64,000 bases of DNA from REEB95 sp963810055. Lineage in GTDB: Bacteria > Pseudomonadota > Alphaproteobacteria > ATCC43930 > CGMCC-115725. The notes under the pieces are model-generated. The model saw nothing but the letters and a program-made list of their open reading frames with translations. It searched no databases and was not told the origin of the DNA. The position numbers and the translations under genes are program-made. The stretch's first letter is position 1. Each line of letters opens with the position of its first letter. The stretch spans positions 93,079 to 157,078 of the forward strand of contig CAWEME010000020.1 in the NCBI GenBank assembly GCA_963810055.1, in the 5' to 3' direction. This document shows, one piece after another, positions 14,841 to 23,801 of the stretch.

Positions 14841-16107
14841 TACCGATACCGAAGCCGGATTGCCGGCGGGCCCGCGCCTGCTGGCCTGCGTCATCGACCC
14901 CGAGAACGGGCAGGTGGCGCGCGACCTGGCCGCGGCCCAGGGCTGGCGCAACCCCGTCATCCTCGACGGCGGCGTGGCCGCGGCGCACAACTACATCGAG
15001 AAATCGCCGCCGCCCACCCTGCTGATCGTCGACATCGACGACGTCGAGGATCCGGTGCAAAGCCTCGCCGCCTTGGCCGAGTTCTGCCCGCCGGACATGG
15101 GCGTCATCGCCATCGGCAGCCGGAACGAGTTGACGCTCTACCGCGCGCTGATCGATCTCGGCGTCACCGATTACGTGACCAAGCCGATCACGCTGGCGAT
15201 GCTGGAGAATTCGCTGCGCGCCGAGAAGCGCCCGAATGCCGGCATGGCGCCGCACAACCAGGCCCAGATCGTCGCCTTCATGGGCGCGCGCGGCGGCGTG
15301 GGCACGACCACGGTCGCGGGCTCGGTCGCCTGGGCGCTGGCGCATGTCTACCAGAAGCGCGTGGCGCTGCTGGATTTCGACATGCATTTCGGCAATCTGG
15401 CGCTGTCCTTCGACCTCATTCCCGCGCCGGGCATGCGCGAGGCGCTCGAGTATCCGGCGCGCATCGACAGCCGGCTGTTGAACGCGGCAATGCTGCAGGA
15501 AAGCCCGCGGCTCAAGGTGCTGGCCGCCGAGGAGCCGATGGTCGACGAGATTCATGTCGCGTCGGGCGCGGTCGACGCCATGCTCAACGTGCTGCGCGGC
15601 GACAACGATTTCATCATCGTCGACCTGCCCCGCCATCTCGGCGAGGAAATCCGCCGCATGCTGACGCTTTCCGGCACCATCGGCATCGTCACCGATCTGT
15701 CGCTCGCCTCGGCGCGCGACACGCTGCGGCTGGCGGATTTCGCCAAGACGCTGACCCCCGCCGCGCGCCATCTGGTCGTCGCCAACAATGTCGGCGCCAA
15801 GCACCGCGGCGAGATCGCCAAGGGCGAATTCGAGCGCGTCACCGCCATCCACCTCGATTACGCCGTGCCGTTCGAGCCCAGCGCGGCGCTCACCACCTCC
15901 TCGACCGGCAACGTGCTGACCTCGGCGTTGCGCCACACCAAGGCGGCCGCGGCCTTGCGCGACGTCGCCATGCGGCTGGCCGGCTACGAGCAGAAACCCG
16001 TCAAGAAAAGCCTGCTGTCCGGGCTTGCCAAGCTGCCGTTGCCGAAATTGGGCGGCGGTCTCTCCGCAAGCGCGTTGATGCCGAGCTTCTTGAAGCGGAG
16101 CGCCTGA
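14821..16107 (+). CDS. cpaE: Tad pilus localisation ATPase CpaE/TadZ
   Basis: A 428-aa protein with an atypical receiver domain (residues about 18-135; LLIVDIDDV and DYVTKPI are recognisable) followed by a MinD/ParA-like domain. The deviant Walker A reads GARGGVGTTT (155-164): the lysine normally found in MinD-type P-loops is replaced by Thr, as in many TadZ proteins. DFDMHFGNLALSFDL is the Walker A' region and DFIIVDLPRHL Walker B. It places the Tad machine at a cell pole. The start is taken as GTG 14821; GTG 14830 is an alternative. Confidence 0.9.
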   Translation: MAAVDSNTDTEAGLPAGPRLLACVIDPENGQVARDLAAAQGWRNPVILDGGVAAAHNYIEKSPPPTLLIVDIDDVEDPVQSLAALAEFCPPDMGVIAIGSRNELTLYRALIDLGVTDYVTKPITLAMLENSLRAEKRPNAGMAPHNQAQIVAFMGARGGVGTTTVAGSVAWALAHVYQKRVALLDFDMHFGNLALSFDLIPAPGMREALEYPARIDSRLLNAAMLQESPRLKVLAAEEPMVDEIHVASGAVDAMLNVLRGDNDFIIVDLPRHLGEEIRRMLTLSGTIGIVTDLSLASARDTLRLADFAKTLTPAARHLVVANNVGAKHRGEIAKGEFERVTAIHLDYAVPFEPSAALTTSSTGNVLTSALRHTKAAAALRDVAMRLAGYEQKPVKKSLLSGLAKLPLPKLGGGLSASALMPSFLKRSA

Positions 16108-16108
16108 C

Positions 16109-17584
16109 ATGTTCGGCCGCCGCGGCGTCAACGAGGATGGGCTTAATCCGCGTCCGCGCCTCCCCGAAATCCGCCCGAGCCTGCCCGAACCGCCGAAGCC
16201 CCAGGCGCCGGCGCCCCAGGCCGCGCCCGCGCCCGAGCCCCATCCCGCCCCGGCGCCCGACGAGCTGAGGCAAGCCAGCAACGTCATTCCGGTGGCGGCG
16301 GCGATCCCGCGCACCGTGCCGCTGCGCAGCAACGTCAACGAGGCCGCGCCGAGGATCTATCCGCTCGTCCTCCAGCGCATCGACACCGAGGTCGCCGCCA
16401 AACTGCAGCGCGACGAGCTGGCGCGCCAGCTCGCGGACATGGTGAGCGAGATCGTCATCGAGCAGCGCATCCAGTTGAACCAGTCGGAGCAGCGCCAGCT
16501 CGTCATCGTGCTGCTGGACGACATGCTCGGATTGGGGCCGTTGGAGCCGCTTCTGGCCGACGAAACCATCACCGACATCATGGTCAACGGCGCCAAGCAG
16601 GTTTACGTCGAACGCCGCGGCAAATTGGAATTGACCGGCATCGCCTTCCGCGACAACGCGCACGTCATGTCGATCGCGACGCGCATTGTCACCCAGGTAG
16701 GCCGCCGGATCGACGAATCGACGCCTTTGGTCGACGCGCGCCTGCAGGACGGCAGCCGCGTCAACATCATCACCCCTCCCTTGGCCTTGGACGGCCCGAC
16801 CATCTCGATCCGCAAATTCTCCAAGAAGGGCATCACGCTCGACGTCATGTCGCGGCAGAAGAACATCTCGGCCGCGATGGGAACCGTGCTGAAGATCGCA
16901 TCGCGCTCGCGCCTCAACATCCTCATCTCCGGCGGCACCGGCTCGGGCAAGACCACGCTGTTGAACGCCATGTCGCAGATGATCGACCCGGGCGAGCGCA
17001 TCGTCACCATCGAAGACGCGGCCGAGTTGCAGCTGCAACAGCCGCACGTGGTGCGGCTGGAAACCCGGCCCGCCAACCTCGAGGGCAAGGGCGAGATTTC
17101 GATCCGCGACCTGGTCAAGAACGCGCTGCGCATGCGCCCCGACCGCATCATCCTGGGCGAGGTCCGCGGCGCCGAGGCGATGGACATGCTGCAAGCCATG
17201 AACACCGGCCATGACGGCTCGCTCTCGACCATCCACGCCAACCGGCCGCGCGAGGCGCTGACCCGGCTCGAGAACATGGTCGGCATGGCGGGCGTCAATC
17301 TGCCGTCGCGCGCCATCCGCCAGCAGATCGCCGCCGCCATCAACCTGATCGTCCAGATCAGCCGCATGCGCGACGGCATCCGCCGCGTCGTCTCGGTCAC
17401 CGAAATCATCGGCATGGAAGGCGACGTCATCACGACGCAGGATCTGTTCACCTATCAGTACGAGGGCCAGCTCAACGACGGCTCGCTCAAGGGCAGCTTC
17501 GTGTCGAGCGGCTTGCGGCCGCACTTCATGACGCCTGCCGAGTATTTCGGGTTGGATCGCGCGCTGCTCGAAGCGGTCGGGTAG
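16109..17584 (+). CDS. cpaF: Tad pilus assembly ATPase CpaF/TadA
   Basis: A 491-aa cytoplasmic secretion ATPase of the VirB11/PulE type powering Flp pilus assembly. Walker A is GGTGSGKT (275-282), the Asp box is TIEDAAELQL, Walker B is IILGEVRG (347-354) and the His box is TGHDGSLSTIHAN. The N-terminal 75 residues are Pro/Ala-rich and variable. It starts 1 nt after cpaE and is followed after 5 nt by tadB. Confidence 0.96.
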   Translation: MFGRRGVNEDGLNPRPRLPEIRPSLPEPPKPQAPAPQAAPAPEPHPAPAPDELRQASNVIPVAAAIPRTVPLRSNVNEAAPRIYPLVLQRIDTEVAAKLQRDELARQLADMVSEIVIEQRIQLNQSEQRQLVIVLLDDMLGLGPLEPLLADETITDIMVNGAKQVYVERRGKLELTGIAFRDNAHVMSIATRIVTQVGRRIDESTPLVDARLQDGSRVNIITPPLALDGPTISIRKFSKKGITLDVMSRQKNISAAMGTVLKIASRSRLNILISGGTGSGKTTLLNAMSQMIDPGERIVTIEDAAELQLQQPHVVRLETRPANLEGKGEISIRDLVKNALRMRPDRIILGEVRGAEAMDMLQAMNTGHDGSLSTIHANRPREALTRLENMVGMAGVNLPSRAIRQQIAAAINLIVQISRMRDGIRRVVSVTEIIGMEGDVITTQDLFTYQYEGQLNDGSLKGSFVSSGLRPHFMTPAEYFGLDRALLEAVG

Positions 17585-17589
17585 GCGTC

Positions 17590-18561
17590 ATGGTCGCGGT
17601 CGTCTATCTCTTCCTCATCTTCGTCCTGACGCTGGGGGTTTTGACCGCCGGCTGGCTCGGAATGGTGGGATTCGACCAGCGCCGGCCGCTGGTCAAGCGC
17701 GCGCAAAAGGCCCGCGACCACTTCATCGGCAAGCCCGAAGAGGCGGCGGCGCTGACGCTGAAGCGCGAGGACGAGAAGTCGAAGCTCGACGAGCTGGTGA
17801 GCCACTTCCTGCCCAACACCGAGCATTGGCGGAAGATGATCGCGCGCACCGGCACCAATTTGACGCTCGGCAAGCTGGCGATCTGCGCCGTGATCTTCGC
17901 CGTCGCCTTGGGACTGGGGCTTTGGGAGATCGGCGTGTCGATCGTCATCGCCTTGCCGGCGGCGATCGCCGCCGGCTTGTGGATGCCGCGTTTCGTCGTC
18001 AACTATCTCGTCAACCGGCGCGTGACCAAGTTCATCAGCGTCTTTCCCGACGCGGTGGGATTGATGGTGCGGGGATTGCGCGCGGGCCTGCCCGTGACCG
18101 AGACCATCATCGGCGTGACCCGCGAGATCGGCGAGCCGGTCGGCACCGAGTTCCGCCGCATCGCCGACCATATCCAATTGGGCAAGCCGCTCGAGGACGC
18201 GCTGTGGGAGACCGCCGAGCGCATCGACATGCCCGAATTCACCTTCATGGCGATCGCGTTCTCGATCCAGCGCGAGACCGGCGGCAATCTGGCCGAGACG
18301 CTCGACAACCTCGACCAGATCCTACGCCGGCGCCGCCAGCTTCACCTCAAGGTGAAGACCTATTCCGCCGAGGCGAAGGCCTCGGCCACGATCATCGGCG
18401 CATTGCCCTTCGTGGTGGCGAGCATCCTGGCGGCGGTCGATTTCGACTACATCAAGATCCTGTTCACCACCGAGATGGGCCACGTGTTCCTGAGCTCCGC
18501 CATCCTGTGCCTCGCGATCGGCGTCGGCGCCATGGTCAAGATGGGCAGGTTCGAGATATGA
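17590..18561 (+). CDS. tadB: Tad inner-membrane platform protein TadB
   Basis: A 323-aa type II secretion F-domain protein. It has an N-terminal membrane helix, two central helices and the T2SSF domain (FPDAVGLMVRGLRAGLPVTETIIGVTREIGEPVGTEF, then FSIQRETGGNLAETLDNL), plus a final helix pair. With TadC it forms the inner-membrane platform driven by CpaF. The stop overlaps the tadC start (ATGA). Confidence 0.93.
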   Translation: MVAVVYLFLIFVLTLGVLTAGWLGMVGFDQRRPLVKRAQKARDHFIGKPEEAAALTLKREDEKSKLDELVSHFLPNTEHWRKMIARTGTNLTLGKLAICAVIFAVALGLGLWEIGVSIVIALPAAIAAGLWMPRFVVNYLVNRRVTKFISVFPDAVGLMVRGLRAGLPVTETIIGVTREIGEPVGTEFRRIADHIQLGKPLEDALWETAERIDMPEFTFMAIAFSIQRETGGNLAETLDNLDQILRRRRQLHLKVKTYSAEAKASATIIGALPFVVASILAAVDFDYIKILFTTEMGHVFLSSAILCLAIGVGAMVKMGRFEI

Positions 18562-19511
18562 GCGCGCTGTTCTCCCTCCTCGGCAGCGGCGACGTCCTGA
18601 TGACGCTGGTGCTGACGGTTTCGATCTTCTCGGCGCTGGTGCTGGCCTATATGGCGTATCAGCAGGGCGGCGCGCTGATCAACCGGCTCGCCGCGATCGC
18701 GTCCCGGCGCACCGACGCGCGCGCCGTCGACACCGGGCGCGCCCACCGCTTCGGCGCCAAGGCGGGCGTGAGCCTGTTGCGCCGCCTGGCCGACAGCCTG
18801 AAACTCACCCGCGGCGCGGAGGCGGAAAAGAACGCGAGCCTGCTGACCCAGGCCGGCTGGCGCTCGCGCGAGGCGCTGGTGGTCTATGTCGGCATCAGGC
18901 TGATTCTCCCCTGCACGCTCACCAGCCTCGCCATCATCCTCACCGCGCCGTTCATCGATTCGGGCTTCAGGGAAGCGACGATCGGCGCCTGCACCGCCAT
19001 CTTCGCGACCTACCTGCCGCCCTTGGTGCTGCAACGCATCATCGCCGGCCGCCAGCACCGCTTCTACAAGGCGTTGCCCGACGCGCTCGACCTGTTGATG
19101 ATCTGCGCCGAAAGCGGCCAGGGCATCGACGGCGCGTTGACGCGCGTGGCGCGCGAGTTCCGCCGCTTCATGCCGGAAATGGCGGACGAGCTGCAACTGA
19201 CCGCGCTCGAGCTGGGCTTCCTGCCGAACCGGCGCGACGCGCTCGCCAATCTGGCCAAGCGCGTCAACATTCCCGGCGTCCGCACCCTGACCAACACGCT
19301 CATCCAGACCGAGCGTTACGGCACGCCCTTGACCCAGGCGATGCGCGTCATGGGCGCCGAGCTGCGCGAGGAACGCATGATGAAGGCCGAGGAAAAGGCC
19401 GCCAAGCTGCCGGCGATCATGACCATTCCGATGATCGTGTTCATCCTGCCGGCGATGTTCCTGGTGCTGGTCGGCCCGGCCGTGGTCCAGGTGGTCAAGG
19501 CCTTCCACTAA
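18558..19511 (+). CDS. tadC: Tad inner-membrane platform protein TadC
   Basis: A 317-aa T2SSF-domain protein, paralogous to TadB. It has an N-terminal helix pair and the conserved LPDALDLLMICAESGQGIDGALTRVAREF and TNTLIQTERYGTPLTQAMRVM segments, ending in two membrane helices. The start at 18558 overlaps the tadB stop by 4 nt; the frame is open much further upstream but that part is antisense-like shadow inside tadB. It is the last gene of the operon; no TadE, TadF, TadG or CpaA prepilin peptidase follows. Confidence 0.93.
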   Translation: MSALFSLLGSGDVLMTLVLTVSIFSALVLAYMAYQQGGALINRLAAIASRRTDARAVDTGRAHRFGAKAGVSLLRRLADSLKLTRGAEAEKNASLLTQAGWRSREALVVYVGIRLILPCTLTSLAIILTAPFIDSGFREATIGACTAIFATYLPPLVLQRIIAGRQHRFYKALPDALDLLMICAESGQGIDGALTRVAREFRRFMPEMADELQLTALELGFLPNRRDALANLAKRVNIPGVRTLTNTLIQTERYGTPLTQAMRVMGAELREERMMKAEEKAAKLPAIMTIPMIVFILPAMFLVLVGPAVVQVVKAFH

Positions 19512-19521
19512 TCATTCTTTT

Positions 19522-19566
19522 GCTTCGCACGAGGGCGAAGGCGGCGTAGCACCTGACGTGCGAAGC
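19522..19566. terminator. Possible terminator after the tad operon
   Basis: GCTTCGCACG (19522-19531) pairs perfectly with CGTGCGAAGC (19557-19566) around a 25-nt loop, between convergent tadC and the amidohydrolase gene. There is no clear U-tract. The rest of the 144-bp gap holds GCTTCGC-type short repeats. Confidence 0.45.
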
Positions 19567-19655
19567 CAAGAGGATTCGACCCTCGGCTTTGCTACGCGCG
19601 CTGTTTTCGCTTCGCGCCTCGCGATGACGACCGGACCCGAACGGACACGCCGTTC

Positions 19656-20768
19656 CTAGCGCCGCTTCTTCGCCTTGGATTGCGCCTTGGCCTTGGGCAA
19701 TTTGAGGCCCAAGAGCCGCGCGGCATTGCCGCCGAGGATGAGCGCCTTGTCCTTGGCCGAGAGATGGGGCGCGCCTTCGACGAAGCCCACCGGATTGGGC
19801 AGCGCCATGTCGAAGGGGTAATCCGTGCCCAGGAGGATATGATCGCTGCCGTACAGACCCGCCAGATATTCGAGCTGGTGGTGGGTGAAGACGATGGTGT
19901 CGAAATAGAATTTCTTCAGGTAGCTCGACGGCTTCTTCTGGATTTTGGACCGCGCATCCGGCCGCGCGCCATGGGCGTGATCGATGCGCCCGGCATAGGA
20001 AGGCAGGTAACCGCCGCCATGCGCCAGCACGATCTTCAGGCCGGGATAAGATTCGAGCACGCCGCCGAAGATCAGGTGATGGACGGCGAGGGTGGTGTCG
20101 AGCGGATTGCCGATGATGTTGGAGAAGAAATGGGAGGCGAGGCGCCGCCCGTCGGGAAAGCCGTGCGGATGGAGGAAGACCAGCGCGCCCAGCTCCTCGG
20201 CCTTGGCCCAGAACGGGCGGAAGCGGTCGGCCGAGAGCTCTTCGTTTTCGACATGCGGACAGATCTCGACGCCCTTGAGCCCCAACTCCTTGACCGCGCG
20301 GGTGAGCTCGCGCACCGCGAGCTCGGGCGCCTGCATCGGCAATGTCGCCAGGCCGACGAAGCGCTCGGGATGGGCCTGGCAGATGGAAGCGATGTTCTGG
20401 TTGATGTGCCGCGCCGCCGCCAGCCCGAGCTCGGGCTCGGCCCAGTAGTAGAACTGGATCGGCGCGGTCGAAACCGCCTGGATGTCGATGCCGTCGCGGT
20501 CCATGACCTTGAGGCGCTCTTCGACCGAGGTGAGTTTCGGGAAGATCGCCTGGGCCTGTTTGGCGTCCACCTCCTTGGAGGCGGCGTTGTTGAAAAACGA
20601 ATAGGGATCGTATTCCGGCTTGAAATGGTCCTTGGTCAGCGCCGCCGCCACCGGCGTGAAGACGTGGCAGTGAATGTCGATCGAAGGATGGCGCGATTTG
20701 GCCTTGCGCGATTTCATCGCCGCCCCACCCGAAGCGGAGGCCGGCAAGCAGCTGTATAACAGGCTCAT
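19656..20768 (-). CDS. Amidohydrolase-family (ACMSD-like) metal-dependent hydrolase/decarboxylase
   Basis: A 370-aa amidohydrolase_2 protein. It shows the metal-binding HxH motif (DIHCHVF, His33 and His35), HPHG, a further His in KIVLAHGGGYLP and the catalytic Asp in LLGTDYPFDM. The family includes aminocarboxymuconate-semialdehyde decarboxylase and hydroxybenzoate decarboxylases, so an aromatic or ring-cleavage acid is a likely substrate. The ATG at 20768 overlaps the stop of the upstream hydroxylase gene (ATGA). The first 27 residues are odd for the family, so a start at 20717 (MKSRKAKSRHPS) is possible. The C-terminus is Lys-rich. Confidence 0.85.
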   Translation of the reverse strand: MSLLYSCLPASASGGAAMKSRKAKSRHPSIDIHCHVFTPVAAALTKDHFKPEYDPYSFFNNAASKEVDAKQAQAIFPKLTSVEERLKVMDRDGIDIQAVSTAPIQFYYWAEPELGLAAARHINQNIASICQAHPERFVGLATLPMQAPELAVRELTRAVKELGLKGVEICPHVENEELSADRFRPFWAKAEELGALVFLHPHGFPDGRRLASHFFSNIIGNPLDTTLAVHHLIFGGVLESYPGLKIVLAHGGGYLPSYAGRIDHAHGARPDARSKIQKKPSSYLKKFYFDTIVFTHHQLEYLAGLYGSDHILLGTDYPFDMALPNPVGFVEGAPHLSAKDKALILGGNAARLLGLKLPKAKAQSKAKKRR

Positions 20769-23059
20769 GGCGTCGCTCCCGCCGCTTTGCGGCAAGCCTG
20801 CCAGATCTTCAACGGCGTCGCCGGCATGTCGAGATGGCGTCCGGCATCGCCCGGCAGCGCCGAGGCGATCGCGTTCATGATCGCGGCCAGCGCGGCGGTG
20901 GTGCCGGCCTCGCCCGCGCCCTTGACGCCGATGGGATTGGTCTTGCAGGGGAATTCGAGGAAGGCGTCGCTGATCCGGGGCGGCATGTCGGCGGCCCTGG
21001 GCATGGCGTAATCCATGAACGAGCCGGTCAGCAGCTGGCCCGCGGAATCATAGACCGCGTTTTCCATCAACGCCTGGCCCAGCCCCTGCGCCACGCCGCC
21101 ATGCACCTGGCCCTCGACGATCATCGGGTTCAAGAGCCTGCCGGAATCGTCGGCGCCGCTATAGGCCAGCATCTCGACCAATCCGGTTTCGGGATCGATT
21201 TCGAGCTCGGCGATGTGGCAGCCATTGGGGAAATGCTGCGGCGTCTGCGAGACCAGGTTGGTGTCGAGCGTCTCCTTCTTGGCGACCTCGAAGATCGAGA
21301 CCCGGCGGTCGGTGCCCACCACCTCGAAGAAGCCGTTGCGGTATGCCAAATCGGCCTCGGCGGCCTCGAGCAGCCGCGACGCCACCTTCTTGCCCTTCTC
21401 GATCACCGCCGTTGCGGTGTGGAAGATGGCGCTGCCGGCCGCCGCCGCCGAACGCGAGGCGAAGCTGCCGTGGCCCTCGACGCCCAAACGCGTGTCGCCT
21501 TCGCGCACCTCGACCAAGGCGGGATCGATGCCGAGCTTTTCGGCCGCCACCAGGGCGAAGACCGTCAGATGCCCCTGGCCGCCCGATTGCGCGCCCAGCC
21601 CCACCGCCACCTTGCCGTTGCCGGGGAAGGAGATCGAAGCGCCCTCGGGCGGCAACGCGCCCGAATGTTCGAGGAAGCAGGAGATGCCGAGGCCGCGGCG
21701 CTTGCCCTTGGCTTCGCTCTGTTTCCGGCGCGCGGGGAAACCCTTGAAATCGGCGAGTTCGAGCGCCTTCTCGAACACCGCCGGGAAATCGCCGCTGTCA
21801 TAGACCGTGCCCATCGCGCCCTTGTAGGGGATTTCGCCGGGCTTGATGAAATTCCTGCGGCGCAAGGTGACGGCGTCGATGCCGGTGACTTTCGCCGCTT
21901 CCTCGACCAGGCGTTCCATCAGGTAATTGGCCTCGGGCCGGCCAGCGCCGCGATAAGGCCCGGTCAGCACGGTGTTGGTGAAGACGCAGCGCACGTCGCT
22001 GGCGACGAGCGGGATGCGGTAGACGCTGGGAAAACACCGCACCAGGTTGAGCGTGCAGGTGAGCGGCCCGGCGCCGGCGGCGAAGGCGCCCAGATTGGCG
22101 ATCACCTTGACGCGCAGCGCCAGGAAATTGCCGTCCCGGTCGAGCGCGAGTTCGCCGTCGGTCACTAGGTCGCGCGCCTGGTGGTCGGACAGGAAAGCTT
22201 CGCCGCGCAGCGATTGCCAGCGCACCGGCCGGCCCAGCTTCTTGGCCGCCGCCAGCACGACGACGTATTCGGGATAGGCCCCGGTCTTCATGCCGAAAGC
22301 GCCGCCGACATCGCCCGAGACGACGCGCATCTGCTCGGGCTTGACGCCGAACACGCCGGCCAGCTGCCTTGCCATGATCCAGACGCCTTGCGAGCCGCAG
22401 CGCAGCGTGTATTCGCCGGAGGATGCATCATAGAGCGCGGTCGCGGCGCGCGCCTCCATCGAGGCGACGGCCAGGCGCTGGTGGGTGAGCGAGAGCCTGG
22501 CGACGAACGCCGCCGACGAGACGGCCTGATCCACCGCCTTGGCGTTGGCGCCGCCTTCGGAGATCGGCCAGGTGAAATCGAGGCTCAAATTGCCGGCGGC
22601 CTCGGGCCAGACTTGCGGCGCGCCCGGCTGGACCGCGTCGCGCACATGCACCACCGGCTTCGATTCCTTGTAATCCACCTCGACCAGCTCGGCCCCGTCC
22701 ATCGCCTGGGCCAGGGTCTCGGCGATCACGGCGGCCACCGGCTGGCCGGCATGGACGACGCGTTTCTCGGCCAGCGCCGGCCAGCGCGGCTCCAATATCT
22801 TGGAGCCGTGGCGTCCGGGAATCGGGATGGGCGAAGCCAGGCTGCCGAGGCCTTGCAAATCCTCGCTGGTGAGCACGGCGAGCACGCCCGGGGCCTTTTT
22901 CGCCGCCCCCGTGTTGATGCCGTGGATTTCGGCCGCGGCCATCGGCGCGCGCAGGAACACGGCGAAGGCCTGGCCCGGCTCGCGCGGATCGGCGGTGAAG
23001 CGGCCTTGGCCCTTGAGCAGGGCCTGGTCCTCGATGCGAAGCCGGCGTGTGCCTTCCAT
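20765..23059 (-). CDS. Molybdenum hydroxylase large subunit (xanthine dehydrogenase family), first copy
   Basis: A 764-aa catalytic subunit binding molybdopterin cytosine dinucleotide. It has the N-terminal a/b hammerhead (LKGQGRFTADPREPGQAFAVFLRAP) and Mo-cofactor motifs GGAFGMKTGAYPEY, GPYRGAGRPEANYLMERL, AQSGGQGHLTVFA and the C-terminal KGAGEAGTTAALAAIMNAI with the catalytic Glu. The AYRCSFR signature of true CO dehydrogenase is absent, so it is a hydroxylase of another substrate such as an N-heterocycle, aldehyde or carboxylate. GGGAGCGG precedes the ATG. It has no FeS or FAD subunit beside it and probably shares those at 29474-30819. Confidence 0.9.
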   Translation of the reverse strand: MEGTRRLRIEDQALLKGQGRFTADPREPGQAFAVFLRAPMAAAEIHGINTGAAKKAPGVLAVLTSEDLQGLGSLASPIPIPGRHGSKILEPRWPALAEKRVVHAGQPVAAVIAETLAQAMDGAELVEVDYKESKPVVHVRDAVQPGAPQVWPEAAGNLSLDFTWPISEGGANAKAVDQAVSSAAFVARLSLTHQRLAVASMEARAATALYDASSGEYTLRCGSQGVWIMARQLAGVFGVKPEQMRVVSGDVGGAFGMKTGAYPEYVVVLAAAKKLGRPVRWQSLRGEAFLSDHQARDLVTDGELALDRDGNFLALRVKVIANLGAFAAGAGPLTCTLNLVRCFPSVYRIPLVASDVRCVFTNTVLTGPYRGAGRPEANYLMERLVEEAAKVTGIDAVTLRRRNFIKPGEIPYKGAMGTVYDSGDFPAVFEKALELADFKGFPARRKQSEAKGKRRGLGISCFLEHSGALPPEGASISFPGNGKVAVGLGAQSGGQGHLTVFALVAAEKLGIDPALVEVREGDTRLGVEGHGSFASRSAAAAGSAIFHTATAVIEKGKKVASRLLEAAEADLAYRNGFFEVVGTDRRVSIFEVAKKETLDTNLVSQTPQHFPNGCHIAELEIDPETGLVEMLAYSGADDSGRLLNPMIVEGQVHGGVAQGLGQALMENAVYDSAGQLLTGSFMDYAMPRAADMPPRISDAFLEFPCKTNPIGVKGAGEAGTTAALAAIMNAIASALPGDAGRHLDMPATPLKIWQACRKAAGATP

Positions 23060-23084
23060 TTTCCGCTCCCGTTCCCGTTCTTTT

Positions 23085-23801
23085 CTAATAGATGCCGAGA
23101 TGCTGATGCAGGTCGAGGCCCTGTTTCACCAGATTGTCCTTGGTGTCCGCGACCGCCACCCGCCCGCTGTTCAAGATCACGATGTCGTCGGCGATATCGA
23201 ACACCAGCTTGGCGTTCTGCTCAACCAGGATGATCGACAGGCCCTGTTCCTTGAGGCGTCGGATGGTGGCCATGACCTCGGCGACGATCTGCGGCGCCAG
23301 CCCTTCCGACGGCTCGTCCATCAGCAGCACGCGCGGATTCGACATGAGCGCCCGGCCGATGGCAAGCATTTGCTGCTCGCCGCCGGAAAGATAGCCCGCG
23401 ATCTGGCGGGAACGCTCCTGGAGGCGCGGAAACATCGACGTCACCGTGGCCAGATCCCAGGGCGCGTGGGCGCCGTTGCTCTTGGGGGCCTGCGCCGCCA
23501 CAATCAGGTTCTCGGCCACCGTGAGGCTGCGGAAGATGCGGCGGCCTTGCGGCACCAGCGCCAATCCGCGCCAGGACAGATCCTCGGGCGGATTGCCGGT
23601 CACGTCCTCGCCGAAGAGCGTGACCTTGCCGCCGCGCGGGCGCAGCATGCCCATCGCCACGTTCATGCAGGTCGACTTGCCGGCGCCGTTGCGCCCCAAC
23701 AGTCCCAACAGCCGCGCCTCGCCCAGCGCGAAGGAAACGCCGTGCAGCACGTGGCTGTCGCCGTAGAAGGCTTCGATTTGGCTCAGCGCCAGCGCGCTCA
23801 T
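23085..23801 (-). CDS. livF: Branched-chain-type ABC importer ATPase, LivF-like
   Basis: A 238-aa ABC ATPase of the LivF type. Walker A is GRNGAGKST, the Q loop lies in ALVPQGRRIFRSLTVAENL, the signature is LSGGEQQML and Walker B is LLMDEPSEGLAP, with the switch His position replaced by Glu-Gln (LVEQNAKL) as is normal for LivF. The start at 23801 overlaps the livM stop by 4 nt. A LivG partner is missing from the operon. It energises uptake of an amino-acid-like or aromatic substrate through LivHM. Confidence 0.92.
   Translation of the reverse strand: MSALALSQIEAFYGDSHVLHGVSFALGEARLLGLLGRNGAGKSTCMNVAMGMLRPRGGKVTLFGEDVTGNPPEDLSWRGLALVPQGRRIFRSLTVAENLIVAAQAPKSNGAHAPWDLATVTSMFPRLQERSRQIAGYLSGGEQQMLAIGRALMSNPRVLLMDEPSEGLAPQIVAEVMATIRRLKEQGLSIILVEQNAKLVFDIADDIVILNSGRVAVADTKDNLVKQGLDLHQHLGIY

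Noticed and set aside
14626..16338. 570-aa minus-strand ORF opposite cpaD/cpaE/cpaF
   Set aside because: Antisense shadow; His/Arg/Asp-rich low-complexity product with no motif.
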